NCBI GenBank assembly: GCA_020912385.1
Contig: CP087206.1
Location: forward strand, 1,364,001 to 1,428,000
Source: Neofusicoccum parvum
Lineage: Eukaryota > Ascomycota > Dothideomycetes > Botryosphaeriales > Botryosphaeriaceae
Direction of reading: 5' to 3'
Length of the DNA: 64,000 nt
Shown here in pieces: positions 43,596 to 54,144 of the stretch. The translations under genes and the position numbers were made by a program. The notes beneath the pieces were generated by a model. It saw nothing but the letters and a program-made list of their open reading frames with translations, ran no database searches and was not told the origin of the DNA. Numbering within the stretch: position 1 is the stretch's first letter; each line of letters starts with the position of its first letter.

Positions 43596-45515
43596 TTAAC
43601 CGCTGAACTCGGGGATGTCGCTCTTCTTGCCGTTGAGCGCCAAGGGCACGATACCAGAGACGTGCATCTCGGGACCATAGACGTGCATGTCCAGACCGAG
43701 CTCGCTGCCGACGGCCTTGATGTTCTTGAGACCCTCCTGGTAGTTGGGACCAGCACGGCGGACCCAGATCTGGACCTTGTGCTCGTTGAGGACGGGGGCG
43801 ACCTCGCGCAGAGCGCGGATGACACCCTTGAAGGTGGATGCAACCTGCCACGTGTTAGACTTGAGTTTACCAGGGCAGGAGAGGCGTCACTTACGTTGGT
43901 GAAGTTGGCAATACCACCGCCGATGAAGAGGACCTTGCCTTCGGGGTGCGTAGGCGCGCGAAGCATGAGGTCGAGGACAGTGCGGGCGTACTGGAAAGTC
44001 TGGGTCTCGGTGGGAGCACCAGAGTATTCACCGTAGTTGGCGAGCTCGCCAGCGAAGCCGGCCGACGCGATGGCATCAGCGTAGACGACGGAAGCACCAC
44101 CACCGGCAACGAGAGTCCAGACGCGACCGGAGCCGTTGAGGATGGTGAGCTTGAGGGAAGCACCAGTCTTAGCATCCATCTCAGAGATGAAAGCCTCCTC
44201 CTTGCTCATCTCACGGCCGAAAGGAGCAGGGAACTCCATTGGCGGGCCAGCATCAATGGTGACCTTGGCGTCCTTGGACGCGATGGTGGGCAGGCCGAGG
44301 GCGGTGGCGCTGCGGGCGATGGCCCACTTCACACCACACTCGAACTCTGCGGTCTGGTCGAGCTTGGCTGCCAGGTCGAGGAAGTGGACCTCAGCAGAGG
44401 TGGCATCGGCGTTGGGGATGACAACGAGAGGGTTGATCTCGAGGTAGGTGAACTGGCAGTCGACGTAGACGGCGTAGAGGCGGGAGATGAAGTCAACGAG
44501 GACGTTGTGGACACCCTTGGGGACCTTCTTCAGGAGAGTGGCGGCAATCTCGTCGTTCGACGGGTACTCGCTGAGGTCAACGGGGATGAGCAGCTTCTCA
44601 GCCTTCTCATCGACGTCGCCGACATCGACACCGCCCTCGTGGGTGAAGAGGATCCAGTCGCCCTAAAACGGAGATCCGTGTCAGTAAGGGTATGGTCGAC
44701 GGGAGCGGGAGCGCCCGATGCATGCAGCGGACGCTACGGGATGTGCAACATGGGCATCTGTGGAAAGGCTTCCAGAATGCTGCTAGGCGCAGATAAGAGA
44801 TGCAGTGCGGACCAAGGGGAGGCTCGTTGCGGCGGGTAATCTGATGTTGGGTGTGGGCCCGCCGTTTCCATGATGGGTCATCTCCTTTCGTCCGGATTGA
44901 CCGAGCAGAGAAAAAGGACGGTGCCCCCAGCCACCGCACGTGTTTCTGCACTCGACCAACCCAACACGGCCAATAATTTTTTTTCCACCTTCATTCAGAA
45001 ATCGGATTCCTGGACAAAGATGGACGAAATCGACCCAATTCGAAACGCACGGATCAGAAAAATTGGCGACTTACCTCACGAGCGGAGTTGATGTTGATGT
45101 AGTACTCGGTGTCCTGGGGGTGAGGCACGAAAGGCTCAACCAGGAACTGCCTCAGCACACCCTCGACGTGCTCGACCTTCTGGGGCTTGCCGGCGCGCTC
45201 CTCAACCCACGCGCGGGCGTCGGCCCAGGTCTTGTTCAGGGCCAACAGGCCGCTCTTGCCTCGCCTCTTGATCAGCTGGTCGGGCTTCGCGACGAACTTG
45301 GCGCCATCCTGGAGCAGCCACGGGTAGTTGACCTCGGCCTGGTCCAAAACGTCCTTGACAGCCTTGTCCTCGGGGAAGTGCAGCGACGCGAGCCTGGGAG
45401 CTGGGTTGTGGGTGGCAGACGGCGGCAGCGGGGTGGGCTTGATGACGGGAGCCCTGGTGAGGTGGTAGTTGAGGATGGCCTTGCCGTCGGCCTCGAGAAT
45501 CGACTTTGCGGACAT
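43596..45515 (-). CDS. acl2: ATP-citrate lyase subunit 2 (ATP-grasp/citrate-binding subunit)
   Basis: Smaller of the two fungal ATP-citrate lyase subunits, making cytosolic acetyl-CoA and oxaloacetate from citrate, CoA and ATP. Exons 45515-45075, 44662-43895 and 43844-43596 give 485 residues, the usual size. Family marks are [51 protein letters not shown] and the citrate-binding end DIPEFSG. The first intron is 412 nt, far longer than others in the window. The gene is head to head with acl1 across 1351 bp, the conserved Pezizomycotina arrangement that suits equal expression of both subunits. Confidence 0.97.
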
Positions 45516-46866
45516 TGTGAAGAGGAATGTGGAGAGTCAAGAGAAGCTGAGGAGCGCAAAGTCAGCGTGGGAGGTTTTTCGGCGAGCAAAAGAAGGAATT
45601 GCAGCGAGCAGGGCGAGTCGAGCAGCTTGAGGCAGTCGGGTCGGGCTCGCAGGCTGCGTACGGAGCGTCGGCGATTTGAGCACGAAAAGACCTTCTTGGG
45701 AAGTCCGACGCAGCTCGGAGAGGAAGGACGCAGCGGTGCCGGCACCGGCACACGCGACGGTGCGGGCGGAGAGCTGGAGCTGGAGCTGGAGCTGGGCTTA
45801 CCTCTTGCTGACGGTGAAGATGACGAGAGCCGGTCGTTCAGTGCGGACAGGACAGGTTCTGAAGCAGTGGGCTGGCAGAAAAGGAGCAGCTTTGGCGGAG
45901 GAGAATGCGGGCACTGCGCGCGAAATTGTTCACTCTCAGCGATGCAGCGGAGGGCGGCGCTGCTCAATGGTTGGGATTCGGCGTCCGTGTTGGCCTTCTC
46001 CACACACCCTTGCTCGGTCGTGCAGCCCGCCCTGACGCCAGCACGCACCGCCCAAGTCGACCCAAACCCGCCGCCGCCGACCGCAGCGCGGCATTCAACC
46101 ATCTCAGCTGCTGCTATTTGCGGGACCGGCACGGCGTTGCTGAGGACGAGCGCTACGGACCTCCGCCACACGGCAAGCCGCACTGCAGCTGCGCCGGAGA
46201 CCGGTGAGCTTTGGGGAGCCGGCTTTCGGGCGCCACCTTGGAGAAAGGAACCCTGACACCCACCTGCGCACTGGCCCCGGCGCTAGCCCCAACATCCGCC
46301 GTCCCCTGCTGAGCGCATCAGAACGTTGAGCTGGAAAAGCGCCTGCCTCACCAGCGGTCACCGCGTCTAAGCCAGGCCAATTCTCTTAGTCCTCCTGCCT
46401 TCTTCCCCCGTCCTCTCCCCCGCCGACCTCCTCCTCTCCTCGCAAAGAACTGCACCGCTGCGTTGCGCCCAGCGAAGACACCAGGTGAGTGCCGCCCGCC
46501 CATTGACTCGCAAGCTCTCCGCAAGCTCCAAGCACCCACGCACAAAAGCACAAGAGCACCAATTCGTTGCCCGCGCTGTGCGGCGTGGAACCCGCCGTCC
46601 GGACTGCAGACATCGGCATCCTGCCCAAATTCCACGTCCGGACGAGTGCTCCCCCTCCGGGTCGCGTGCGCTTGCTGCAGCGATTTCGGGTCCTTTTTTT
46701 CGCTGCAAGAAAAGGACGCAGCTCCGAGCCCACTTCGCGCCGCTTTGCACCGCACCACCGCCCGAATCGCGCAGCTCCCTCAAATTCCGCGTGCTGACCG
46801 CCATACAGCTCCAGATACCTTCCTTTTGCCCTCGACCGTGTTTGCGCAGCCCGTCTTTTGCCCACC
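45516..46866. promoter_or_regulatory. Divergent promoter acl2 / acl1
   Basis: 1351 bp shared by two genes whose products form one complex. It is CT-rich on the acl1 side (about 46380-46450), as is common upstream of strongly expressed fungal genes. Open frames in it are shadows without domains. Confidence 0.6.
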
Positions 46867-48895
46867 ATGCCCGCTGCTACCAACGGCACGCCCAACGGCG
46901 AGACCCTCTCCGCAAATGACAACATCCGTCGCTTCCAGGCCCCCAGCAGGCCGCTGAGCCCGCCCGCCCAGCACACCCTCTTCCACAACAAGACGCGATG
47001 CTTCGTCTACGGCATGCAGCCCAAGGCTGTGCAGGGCATGCTGGACTTCGACTACATCTGCAAGCGCAAGCAGCCGTCGGTTGCCGGCATCATCTACACC
47101 TTCGGCGGCCAGTTCGTCAGCAAGATGTACTGGGGCACCAGCGAGACCCTGCTGCCCGTCTACCAGTCGGTCGACAAGGCCATTGCCAAGCACAGCGATG
47201 TTGACTGCGTCGTGAACTTCGCCTCGTCGCGTAGTGTCTACTCCTCCACTATGGAACTCATGGAGTTCCCCCAGATCAAGTCCATCGCCATCATTGCCGA
47301 GGGTGTCCCCGAGCGTGTACGTTCCCCGTGATTTTTGTTCCAGGCATTTGCTCACACACCACAAGCGCGCTCGCGAGATCCTGCACGTCGCCAAGAAGAA
47401 GGGCGTCACCATCATCGGCCCTGCCACCGTTGGTGGAATCAAGCCCGGTGCCTTCAAGATCGGTAACACTGGTGGTATGATGGACAACATTGTTGCCTCC
47501 AAGCTCTACCGTCCCGGTTCCGTCGCCTACGTCTCCAAGTCCGGCGGTATGTCGAACGAGCTTAACAACATCATCTCCCAGACCACCAACGGTGTCTACG
47601 AGGGTGTTGCCATTGGTGGTGACAGGTACCCTGGTACCACCTTCATCGACCACATGCTGAGATACCAGGCCGATCCCGAGTGCAAGATCCTTGTCCTGCT
47701 CGGTGAGGTCGGTGGTGTCGAGGAGTACCGCGTCATCGAGGCCGTCAAGAGCGGCGTCATCACCAAGCCCATTGTCGCCTGGGCCATTGGTACCGTCGCT
47801 GGCATGCTCACCACCGAGGTCCAGTTCGGCCACGCTGGTTCCTTCGCCAACTCGCAGCTCGAGACTGCCAACGCCAAGAACTCGGCCATGAGGGAGGCTG
47901 GCATTCACGTCCCCGACACCTTCGAGGACCTTCCCCAGACCCTCGCTGAGGTCTACAAGAAGGTGGTTGCCGACGGCATCATTGTGCCCAAGCCCGAGCC
48001 CGCCGTCCCCAAGATCCCGATTGACTACTCTTGGGCCCAGGAGCTCGGTCTTATCCGTAAGCCCGCTGCCTTCATCTCCACCATTTCCGACGACCGTGGC
48101 CAGGAGCTGCTATACGCCGGCATGCCTATCTCGGACGTCTTCAAGGAGAACATCGGTATCGGCGGTGTCATGTCGCTGCTTTGGTTCCGTCGCCGCCTCC
48201 CCGACTACGCCAGCAAGTTCCTCGAGATGGTTCTCATGCTCACTGCCGACCACGGTCCCGCCGTGTCCGGTGCCATGAACACCATCATCACCACCAGAGC
48301 CGGCAAGGACCTGATCAGCGCGCTGGTCAGCGGTCTGCTCACCATCGGTTCTCGTTTCGGTGGTGCGCTCGACGGCGCCGCCGAGGAGTTCACCAAGGCC
48401 TACGACAAGGGCCTCAGCCCCCGTGACTTCGTTGACACGATGCGGAAGGAGAACAAGCTTATCCCTGGTATTGGCCACAGGATCAAGTCGCGCAACAACC
48501 CCGATCTTCGTGTCGAGCTTGTCAAGGAGTACGTGCTGAAGAACTTCCCGAGCCACAAGCTGCTCGACTACGCGCTCGCCGTCGAGACGGTGACCACGTC
48601 GAAGAAGGACAACCTGATCCTCAACGTGGACGGCTGCATTGCTGTCTGCTTCGTCGACCTCGTCCGCAACGGCGGTTCCTTCACTCAGGAGGAGGCTGAG
48701 GACTACCTGAGGATGGGTGTCCTCAACGGTCTCTTCGTCCTTGGCCGCAGCATCGGTCTGATTGCCCACTTCTTGGACCAGAAGCGCCTGAGGACTGGTC
48801 TCTACAGGCACCCGTGGGACGACATTACCTACCTCCTGCCCACCGCCGGCAAGGGCGCTCCCGGCAACGAGGGTCGTGTGGAGGTCTCTATGTAA
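46867..48895 (+). CDS. acl1: ATP-citrate lyase subunit 1 (CoA-ligase and citrate-synthase-like domains)
   Basis: Larger subunit, 659 residues, from exons 46867-47316 and 47366-48895 (49-nt intron). The N-terminal CoA-binding/ligase part has [34 protein letters not shown] and [13 protein letters not shown]. The phosphorylated catalytic His lies in [13 protein letters not shown]. The C-terminal citrate-synthase-like domain has [29 protein letters not shown] and [15 protein letters not shown]. It works in a complex with the product of the divergent acl2. Coding bias is strong toward C-ending codons, as expected for a highly expressed gene. Confidence 0.98.
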
Positions 48896-50101
48896 GGGGT
48901 TGCAGATGTAAGTACCTGGCCACACCAGACAGGGCCGAGGGGCTGCGGAGCTGACGCTGCAGCAGTTTTGTCGAATTTCAATTGGTGCGTACACGTACGA
49001 GGGTTGTGCGGAAGCCAAGAGCAAATAGAATCGGTGTTTTGCAAGGCTGTATGATCAGATCATGAGCATGGGTCTTTTTTTAGGGTTTTACTCTCTTCGA
49101 ATAATGAATACCAGTACACGTTCTTCGGACCGAAGAATAAAATACAAGAGATTTCTTTTGGAATTTAACAAAGCGTTCAAAGCATTCGTTCACGTCTGGT
49201 CGTGACAAGGCGTCCACGGTTTGCGCACAGTTGGTGAGTCGAAAACGCCGCTTATCTCTCGACAAGGTTCACATTCCCATCAGTACGGTGCCGATGGTAC
49301 GCATCCGACCTGCATGTGGTTGCTAGTGTGTCCCATTCCTTCTCAGCTCGTCACTTGGCGGTTTCCCAGAGAACAGTGAGGGGGTTGTCCTTAGTTGCCT
49401 GACGCATCGCACAGCTACAGCTACGCCGGGCTCAAGGGCCGGTCCTTGGCCGAAGTGCAACAAGAACAGTGGTACACGGTCAAGCAAAACGGCGAGGTAG
49501 CAGCACGGGACAGAAGCGATCACGGAGCCACGAGGAGCCGCGGGGCGTCGGCCCTGGCAGCTGCTCTATGATGTATTGACACGGCACACAGGCTCGGCGC
49601 ACAGGTGCCACGGTGCTGTGTGTTCCCGGCGTGCAGGCGGATGGGCATGGCCCCCGGGAGCGGCCTAGCGCGGGGAGCATCGGGCGATCGGGTACAAGTT
49701 GGGAGCGCCAAACCTTATCACAACACACCCTCCGCCATGCTCACGACGCTCGCGACACCGCCTTGCGTGAACAGCGCCTCGTGCGAACAGTCGCCTGTCA
49801 GCACCGTCCCATGTTGCTGCGCGCCGGACACGGACAACGCCCCGTCCGCGGCTGCCAGTGCGACCACATGGAGACACCTGCCCGGATTACGAAAACGGCG
49901 CCAACTCCTCCGGCCATGCATGCTGCAGCTAACCCCGCTCCCGCCCAAGCTTCGAGGCTGTGGTCTGCCATGAGCTACCCTTGCAAGCCCCCGGAGCTAT
50001 GATGCGATAAGAGGAGCTGGCTCAGCCTTGTGATAACGATTTCGCCCGCCTTCCCGCCCCGCCTTCTCTCGCATCGCTCTCCTCCAGCTTGCTCTGCAGT
50101 C
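48896..50101. other. Intergenic, acl1 3' end to phosphatase-fold gene
   Basis: About 1.2 kb; first 250 bp AT-rich (acl1 3' UTR), rest GC-rich. Only chance open frames. Confidence 0.5.
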
Positions 50102-52060
50102 ATGTCTGCTTGCGCTGCCTTCCTCCTGGCGGTCGCCTGGCTCGCCACGCTGCCGCTGTCTGTCAGTGCCGACGTCCACGCCGCCGTCATCTTCACGCGC
50201 ACCGGAGAGCGCACTCCCTTGTACGTTGACCTTGGCGTGCCCGACCTCACGCCTTTGGGTGCGCAACAGGCCTACAGTCAAGGAACGCTCTTCCGCCAGC
50301 GCTACATCTCGCCGCAGGTGAACAACATCGACCTCCACGGCCCGAATGTGATCAGCAATCTTTCCCAATATGGCATCATGAACAGTCAGATCTACGCACT
50401 TGCTCCCGACGATGCATATACAGCTGCCACGGCCCAAGCCTTCCTTCAAGGACTGTACCCGCCATACACCTTGAACGATACAACCACTCCAGCGCTTGCC
50501 GCAACTGCCGTGCTGGCGAATGGAAGTTATATCGAGGCGCCTTTGGGCGGCTATCAGTATCCGCGGATCAGGACAGTGTCGCAGTACGACCCGCAAAGAG
50601 TCTTCATCGCGGGCCAGGAAGGTGAGTTTTGGATTCAGGACAATATCACCCAGCGTCTGACCATCTACCATCCAGAATGCATCAACTACGCATTGGATCG
50701 CACAAGCTACTTCTACACAGCCGAGTTCAACGAGACATTCGCCCGTACCAACTCACTTTACCGCCAGGTCGGAGCTGCGACGTTGAGTGGGGCCTTCCCT
50801 GATGTTGCGGACAACTACATCAATGCTTACCCCATCTACGACTATTTGAACTACCAGTACACACATGACGTGGGCATTCAGTCCATTCTGTCCAATAACA
50901 TCACTCTCAGAGGTGCATACGACGAACTCAGATACCTGGCAGATCAGTAAGTCATCCTTTGCTTTGATAGTTCGTCTCATTGCGGGTTTGAATCAGCAGT
51001 GAATGGAATGGCCCCAACTAACGCCAGACCTAGACAGCAATGGGCTTTCAACAGCATGCCAAACTCGTCGCAATGGATCAGAGCAATAGCCGGAAGTATG
51101 CTCGCCCGGAAAGTTCTTGGTCAACTGGCTGTCAACATCGCCACCGGAGGCGCCAATGCCAAGATGTCGCTCCTTTTCGGCGAATTCCAGCCCATGCTCT
51201 CTTTCTTTTCGCTAGCATTGGCATCCAGGAGTGACTCGTCCAGGATGTACGGCATTCCGGACTTCGCTAGCAGTATGGTTTTCGAGCTTTTTAGCTACGG
51301 CGACTCTAACGGTAGCTACCCGGCAACTTCCGACCTCTGGGTGCGCTTTTACTTCCGCAATGGCACTGCAAACTCATCTGAGCTGGTCGCGTATCCAATC
51401 TTCGGCCACGGCCCGTCGGAGACTGCGATGAGCTGGACGGAGTTCGAGGAGAGCATGGGCAACATCATGCTCGAGGACATCGCCGATTGGTGCACGGCCT
51501 GCGACGCTGCCAGCATCTTCTGCCCTGCGCTCAACTCCAGCCTGAGCGTCACTTCTGGCGGCCAGAGCTCGAGCATGCCGCCAGCGGTTGCTGGAGTGAT
51601 TGGGGCGGGCGTCACATTGGGCGTGGCGCTGCTGGCAGTGGCGGCGCTGATGCTGCTCGGCGGATTGCGCTTCCACCGCGGCGGCGGCTCGGTCATAAGC
51701 GCCGGAACGAGGCGGAAATCATCGCTGGGCGGCTTCAAGGGCAGTGCAAAATTGGCCAGCGACGCAGACGTCAGCTTTGCCAATAAAGGAGCCCCTTTCG
51801 GCGTGTCAGTGATGGAGCAGCAGCAGCAGCAGCAGCAGAAGCAGGGCGGGCAGGACCAGAAGCGGCCGACGACCGAATCGGTGCAGGCTCGGGAGCGGGT
51901 CGGCAGCTGGGAGATGGGCGACGCGAAGAGGAGCAACCACCTCAGCGGCAGCACGGTGGCGGCTGCCGGCGACCTCAAGGCGGACGAGAGCAGGCGGTCG
52001 AGCCTGGATATTTATGAGGACGCCATGGCCCGGCCGGTGGCGGTGCGTGAGAGCATTTGA
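50102..52060 (+). CDS. Membrane-anchored histidine-phosphatase-fold protein, catalytic His lost
   Basis: Exons 50102-50946 and 51034-52060 give 623 residues. Signal peptide (MSACAAFLLAVAWLATLPLS), a histidine acid phosphatase fold, a transmembrane helix near residues 475-505 (AVAGVIGAGVTLGVALLAVAALML) and a cytosolic tail with a poly-Gln run. The signature RHGxRxP reads RTGERTP (residues 33-39), so the phosphohistidine nucleophile is Thr34. The second active-site HD pair is also absent: the equivalent stretch reads LLFGEFQPM (about 328-336). The remaining fold is intact and N-glycosylation sites are many, so this is not simple decay. It probably acts as a pseudoenzyme, sensor or adhesin rather than a phosphatase; the role is unknown. 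Confidence 0.85.
51815..51842. repeat. CAG repeat encoding poly-Gln
   Basis: A run of CAG codons in the cytosolic tail of the phosphatase-fold protein, likely length-variable between strains. Confidence 0.9.
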
Positions 52061-52861
52061 GGGCGAGGCTCGGCGGCGCTTTTCTAGAAGCAAAGGCCAG
52101 GCTTGGCCGTGCCGGCGCTCGCTTACACGGGAGCATCGGCGAAACACTGTGGGGAGGGAGCTGCGCCGCTGCGTTCGCTTTCCTATATTCGGAGCGAAGA
52201 CCTGCTCTCTTTTCTTCTCGCCCGAGGGTGGGGCGTCCGCTGCGGTCTGTGAAAGCGCCAGCCGCGGGCCCCTGATTTTTCCTTGTCTTAAATACCCTGT
52301 CTTTTGGCACAAACCCACGAGCCCGGCTCGAGCTGGCCCTACCATGCCTATGGCACGCACATCCGGGCATCCCTCCAGCGTGACGATGATTCGGTGAGCA
52401 GCGAGTGCCAATCCCCCTCCCGGACTCTTTGTTCTCTCTCTCCAGCCAACGCGCCAGCCATCCTGTGGCCGCAACGTCATCGCGCCACTGCTAGCCCCAG
52501 CCCACGAGCCATAGCCATAGCATCATCGGCCCATCGAAAAGAATACGAAAAGCGAAAAGAATCGTCGTGTCTCGCTCACGTGGTTATTTTTATGTCCCGG
52601 TCCCCGTAGTTAGTCAAGGCCAAAACAGTGATGTCTTCGACTCAGCCCTCCTCCTGACGACGTCAACAAATCCACGCAATCGCCTTTTGAGTAGCTGTCC
52701 GCCCGGCCGTCACCGCTACGCCTCCACCACCGCCAACAATAATCCCCGCTACCCCGTACCTTAATATCAGGCCGACAGCAACCAAGACCGCCGCCCATCC
52801 CCGCCTCCGCCCTCTTACCCGCAACACAGCCTGCCGCCCTGCCAGGTACCCGCCGCCGGCC
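52061..52861. other. Intergenic between two membrane-protein genes
   Basis: About 800 bp; GC-rich with CT-rich stretches near the downstream start. No supported gene. Confidence 0.5.
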
Positions 52862-53380
52862 ATGTCCTTCTCTCCCTGGGCCATCCTGGCCATCGCCCTC
52901 GTCGGCGTCATCGTCATCGCCCTCCTCGCCATGCACCGCTGGCGCACCCGCGCCGACATGCGCAAGGCCGCCGCCACCGCCGCCGCCAAGGAAAAGACCG
53001 ATCCCAACCAGCCCGTCGACATCGGCGGCAGCAACGACGTCGGCAGCAGAACACCAGCGCCCTACCACCCGCCAGCCGACCTCGGGGAGTCAGGAGACGG
53101 GCCGGGGCCAGGTGGTCCGACGCGGACGACGACGTCGACGTACGCGACGACGAGTACGACGACGACGACGAACGCGGCGGCGGCACAGGCGGCGCAGCGG
53201 GAGCCGACGCTGCCGAGCGTGCGGCCGAGCAGCGGCGTCAGCAGCAGGAGCGCGAGAAGTGGGGACAACGACGATAAGGGAAGCCACGGCGGTTCGACGG
53301 TCGTCGTATCTGAAGAGAGGCAAGAGCAGCAGCAGCAGCAGCAGGAGCAACAACAACAACACGACCACCGCGGTGCATGA
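52862..53380 (+). CDS. Small single-pass membrane protein with low-complexity tail
   Basis: 172 residues, no intron, not recognised as a family. The N-terminal hydrophobic helix (WAILAIALVGVIVIALLAMH) acts as a signal anchor, followed by a basic stop-transfer (RWRTRADMRK). An Ala-rich stretch, a Thr-rich segment and a poly-Gln C-terminus follow. The DNA under the Thr and Gln runs is made of ACG and CAG/CAA repeats. Frame bias and a start context after a CT-rich leader favour a real gene, but there is no family support. Confidence 0.55.
   Translation: MSFSPWAILAIALVGVIVIALLAMHRWRTRADMRKAAATAAAKEKTDPNQPVDIGGSNDVGSRTPAPYHPPADLGESGDGPGPGGPTRTTTSTYATTSTTTTTNAAAAQAAQREPTLPSVRPSSGVSSRSARSGDNDDKGSHGGSTVVVSEERQEQQQQQQEQQQQHDHRGA
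53325..53362. repeat. CAG/CAA repeat encoding poly-Gln
   Basis: Interrupted CAG and CAA codons near the stop of the small membrane-protein gene; simple sequence repeat. Confidence 0.85.
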
Positions 53381-54144
53381 GAGAGAGATTCCCGAGACGA
53401 AAAAAAAGGCTCACGATTGGATTACGCCGCTCTTCTTCTTCATCTTTTTAATTTACCCAATGTTTTGTATTACGTTTCGTTTGTTTTGCAGCCGGGACGG
53501 CGTTAGCGGGGAGGATTCACGGTGATTTTACGGTATTTCACAGTGCGCTGGGAGAACTGGGCAAAGAGGAACAGCCATGACGCGTCATCTGTACACCGGA
53601 GCCTCCACACTAGCCTGGTGTAAAATTTGGTCCAACGAATGCTGTGGCCTGACATGCATGGCGTCCATTGCGGCGCGTCGTCCGAGTCCTGATTATCTAT
53701 ACCAATCTCATTGAGTTTTCCGCCGTCGAGGCTTCACCAGCAGCACGTTCCCTTGGTGTCCACGAGACGCGGCTGCTTCAATCGCGCATAGCCGCATCTC
53801 CATACATTTAGATGCTATAAATATCGTACCAATGGTCTTACCACTTCAGGAAAGAACGGGTGTCGACCACCCTGGTCGTTTCAGAATGTCGCTTACAATC
53901 CATGCATTTTGTTTCTTCCTCGATCAGTGCTGGTTGGGTATGCTGCTCCCTAACTCCAATGCTCCTCAAGACACTCGAAATACACCAGGCAAAAGTGTAG
54001 CAAAAAATTTTCCGTCCCAATATTGCGCCTGCCTGCCGATCCATGCTTTCAATGATGATGCCACCTCGACGCGCATCGAACCTCCATCACCGGATTTGGG
54101 TCTTGTAGCAACTTCAGGGCCTGAATCCAGCTCTTATCGACATC
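53381..54144. other. Convergent intergenic
   Basis: 764 bp between converging genes, AT-rich with A and T runs at about 53400-53480. A plus-strand open frame at 53832-54188 has no family features. Confidence 0.5.

Noticed and set aside
47291..49024. Long minus-strand open frames across acl1
   Set aside because: Produced by the strong codon bias of acl1; no own domain or homology.
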